Shown here one piece after another: positions 4,475-5,298 of a stretch of 5,298 bases of DNA. The notes beneath the pieces are model-generated. The model did not search any database. It was not told the DNA's origin and saw nothing but the letters and a program-made list of their open reading frames with translations. Origin of the DNA: Candidatus Peregrinibacteria bacterium (lineage in GTDB: Bacteria > Patescibacteria > Gracilibacteria > UM-FILTER-43-11); the NCBI GenBank assembly GCA_030620215.1, contig JAUXFE010000053.1:1-5298 (forward strand), read 5' to 3'. The translations under genes were made by a program, and so were the position numbers. Position 1 is the first letter of the stretch. Each line of letters opens with the position of its first letter.

Positions 4475-5298
4475 TTACTCCACTATTGAGTTATATAATT
4501 CTTCTCTAAAATCTTCTTTTTCCATTTGACTGGCTACTTTTTCCGCTTTCTTTTTGAAGGAAGTATTGTTCACTAATTCAAGAATTTTTGCTTCGAGGTT
4601 TTTCATGGTAATTTTATCAATTCTTATTCCCTTTGGCCCAGCCCCCATTTTACCAATAATTTTATTCCAAACAAATTGGTCAATAATATGTGGGATAATC
4701 ATTGTTGCGCATCCATACTTAAGCGCCATGTGAGTTGTCCCTGAACCTCCATGATGAATGACTCCATATATTTTTGGGAAAATCCAGCGGTAAGGAATTC
4801 GAGAAACAAAATGTATTAGTTCAGCATCAAATTTATCCGGTTTGGTAAGACCTCCAGATGCGGTATTAATTAGTGCAGGAATTTTATTTCGATTAAGTAT
4901 TTCAAGTATTATTTTAGTCTTTTCTTCTGGTTCAGGATTTGTCATACTACCAAAAGTGATGAATAGGATTTGATTGTGTTTTTCCAAAAAATCACTTAAT
5001 CCTTTGTCTGAATGCCAGTTGACGATTTTATTCCTTTCGTGATATCCCAAGACTTTAATATTCTCATTCCAATAATTGGGTCTTGAAAAAAGAGAGGGTG
5101 AAATTGTATAAATTGTCTTATTCGATAAAAGAGCATTTTGTATTTGTTTTCGTGTTATTTTTCTTGTGATTTTCAACCACTTTATCGTTATCATTACTGT
5201 CATGATCAACCCGAAATTCGCTAATGAAAAGGTTAGTTTATTTAAAAAAGAACCATAATTGCTATTAAAAACAACATGAGTATGACAAGTCGGGAGGC
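4475..5298 (-). CDS. UGT-like (GT1) glycosyltransferase, 5' part beyond window edge
   Basis: The TAA is at 4477-4475. The frame stays open to the right edge (first full codon 5296-5294), giving 273 visible residues. A nominal TTG start at 5209 is not the true start: upstream codons still read as protein of this family (for example NYGSFLNKLTFSLANFG), and the family is about 400 residues long. The visible part covers the end of the N-terminal acceptor domain and the complete C-terminal nucleotide-sugar domain. Motifs: LFITFGSM (about 5-4 kb junction, codons near 4966-4943), VIHHGGSGTTH (around 4762-4730) and the donor-sugar DQ pair at 4681-4676 followed by VWNK. The HHGGSGTT...P..DQ..W pattern is that of bacterial macrolide/sterol-type glycosyltransferases. 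These move glucose or similar from a UDP- or dTDP-sugar to lipids, sterols or small molecules; the acceptor here is unknown. Its stop codon lies 4 bp from attC-like site C, consistent with the last part of a large cassette. Confidence 0.87.
   Translation of the reverse strand, partial: LPTCHTHVVFNSNYGSFLNKLTFSLANFGLIMTVMITIKWLKITRKITRKQIQNALLSNKTIYTISPSLFSRPNYWNENIKVLGYHERNKIVNWHSDKGLSDFLEKHNQILFITFGSMTNPEPEEKTKIILEILNRNKIPALINTASGGLTKPDKFDAELIHFVSRIPYRWIFPKIYGVIHHGGSGTTHMALKYGCATMIIPHIIDQFVWNKIIGKMGAGPKGIRIDKITMKNLEAKILELVNNTSFKKKAEKVASQMEKEDFREELYNSIVE

Overview
The window is a bacterial, AT-rich stretch with bacterial-type ribosome binding sites. The lineage cannot be fixed from the sequence. 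The combination of a GH130/GT4 pair, an IS110-family remnant and an integron-like array of small cassettes fits an environmental or anaerobic bacterium (for example of the Bacteroidota, Cloacimonadota or spirochaete kind), but that is inference only. Every intact gene lies on the minus strand, so the biological reading order runs from right to left.

Left part (1-2100): a carbohydrate-active pair. A GT4-family glycosyltransferase (2094 down to 1087) is followed after 158 bp by a GH130-family glycoside phosphorylase/hydrolase that runs off the left edge (928 down to 1). One protein probably builds and the other cleaves or recycles a glycoside, most plausibly a mannoside.

Middle (about 2112-3070): a wrecked region. 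A plus-strand remnant of an IS110-family transposase, only the C-terminal part and carrying an in-frame TAG, sits directly against the start of the GT4 gene. After it come about 630 bp with no convincing gene: an AT-rich stretch, then a more GC-rich stretch with inverted repeats, one of which resembles a degenerate attC site.

Right part (about 3070-5298): what looks like an integron gene-cassette array, read on the minus strand. Three imperfect-hairpin sites with AAC...GTT ends (A 3070-3165, B 3786-3891, C 4336-4471) separate single-gene units. Site C has the long-armed architecture of Vibrio-type attC sites. The genes are: a UGT-like GT1 glycosyltransferase whose frame stays open to the right edge (unit ending at C), a VOC/glyoxalase-superfamily protein (C to B), and a four-helix membrane protein with two C-x2-C-x6-C modules (B to A). 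Each site lies just downstream of its gene, and the sequence at the start of each unit is complementary to the R'' end of that unit's own site, as expected for cassettes. No integrase gene or attI is in the window, so the integron call rests on site architecture and layout alone.
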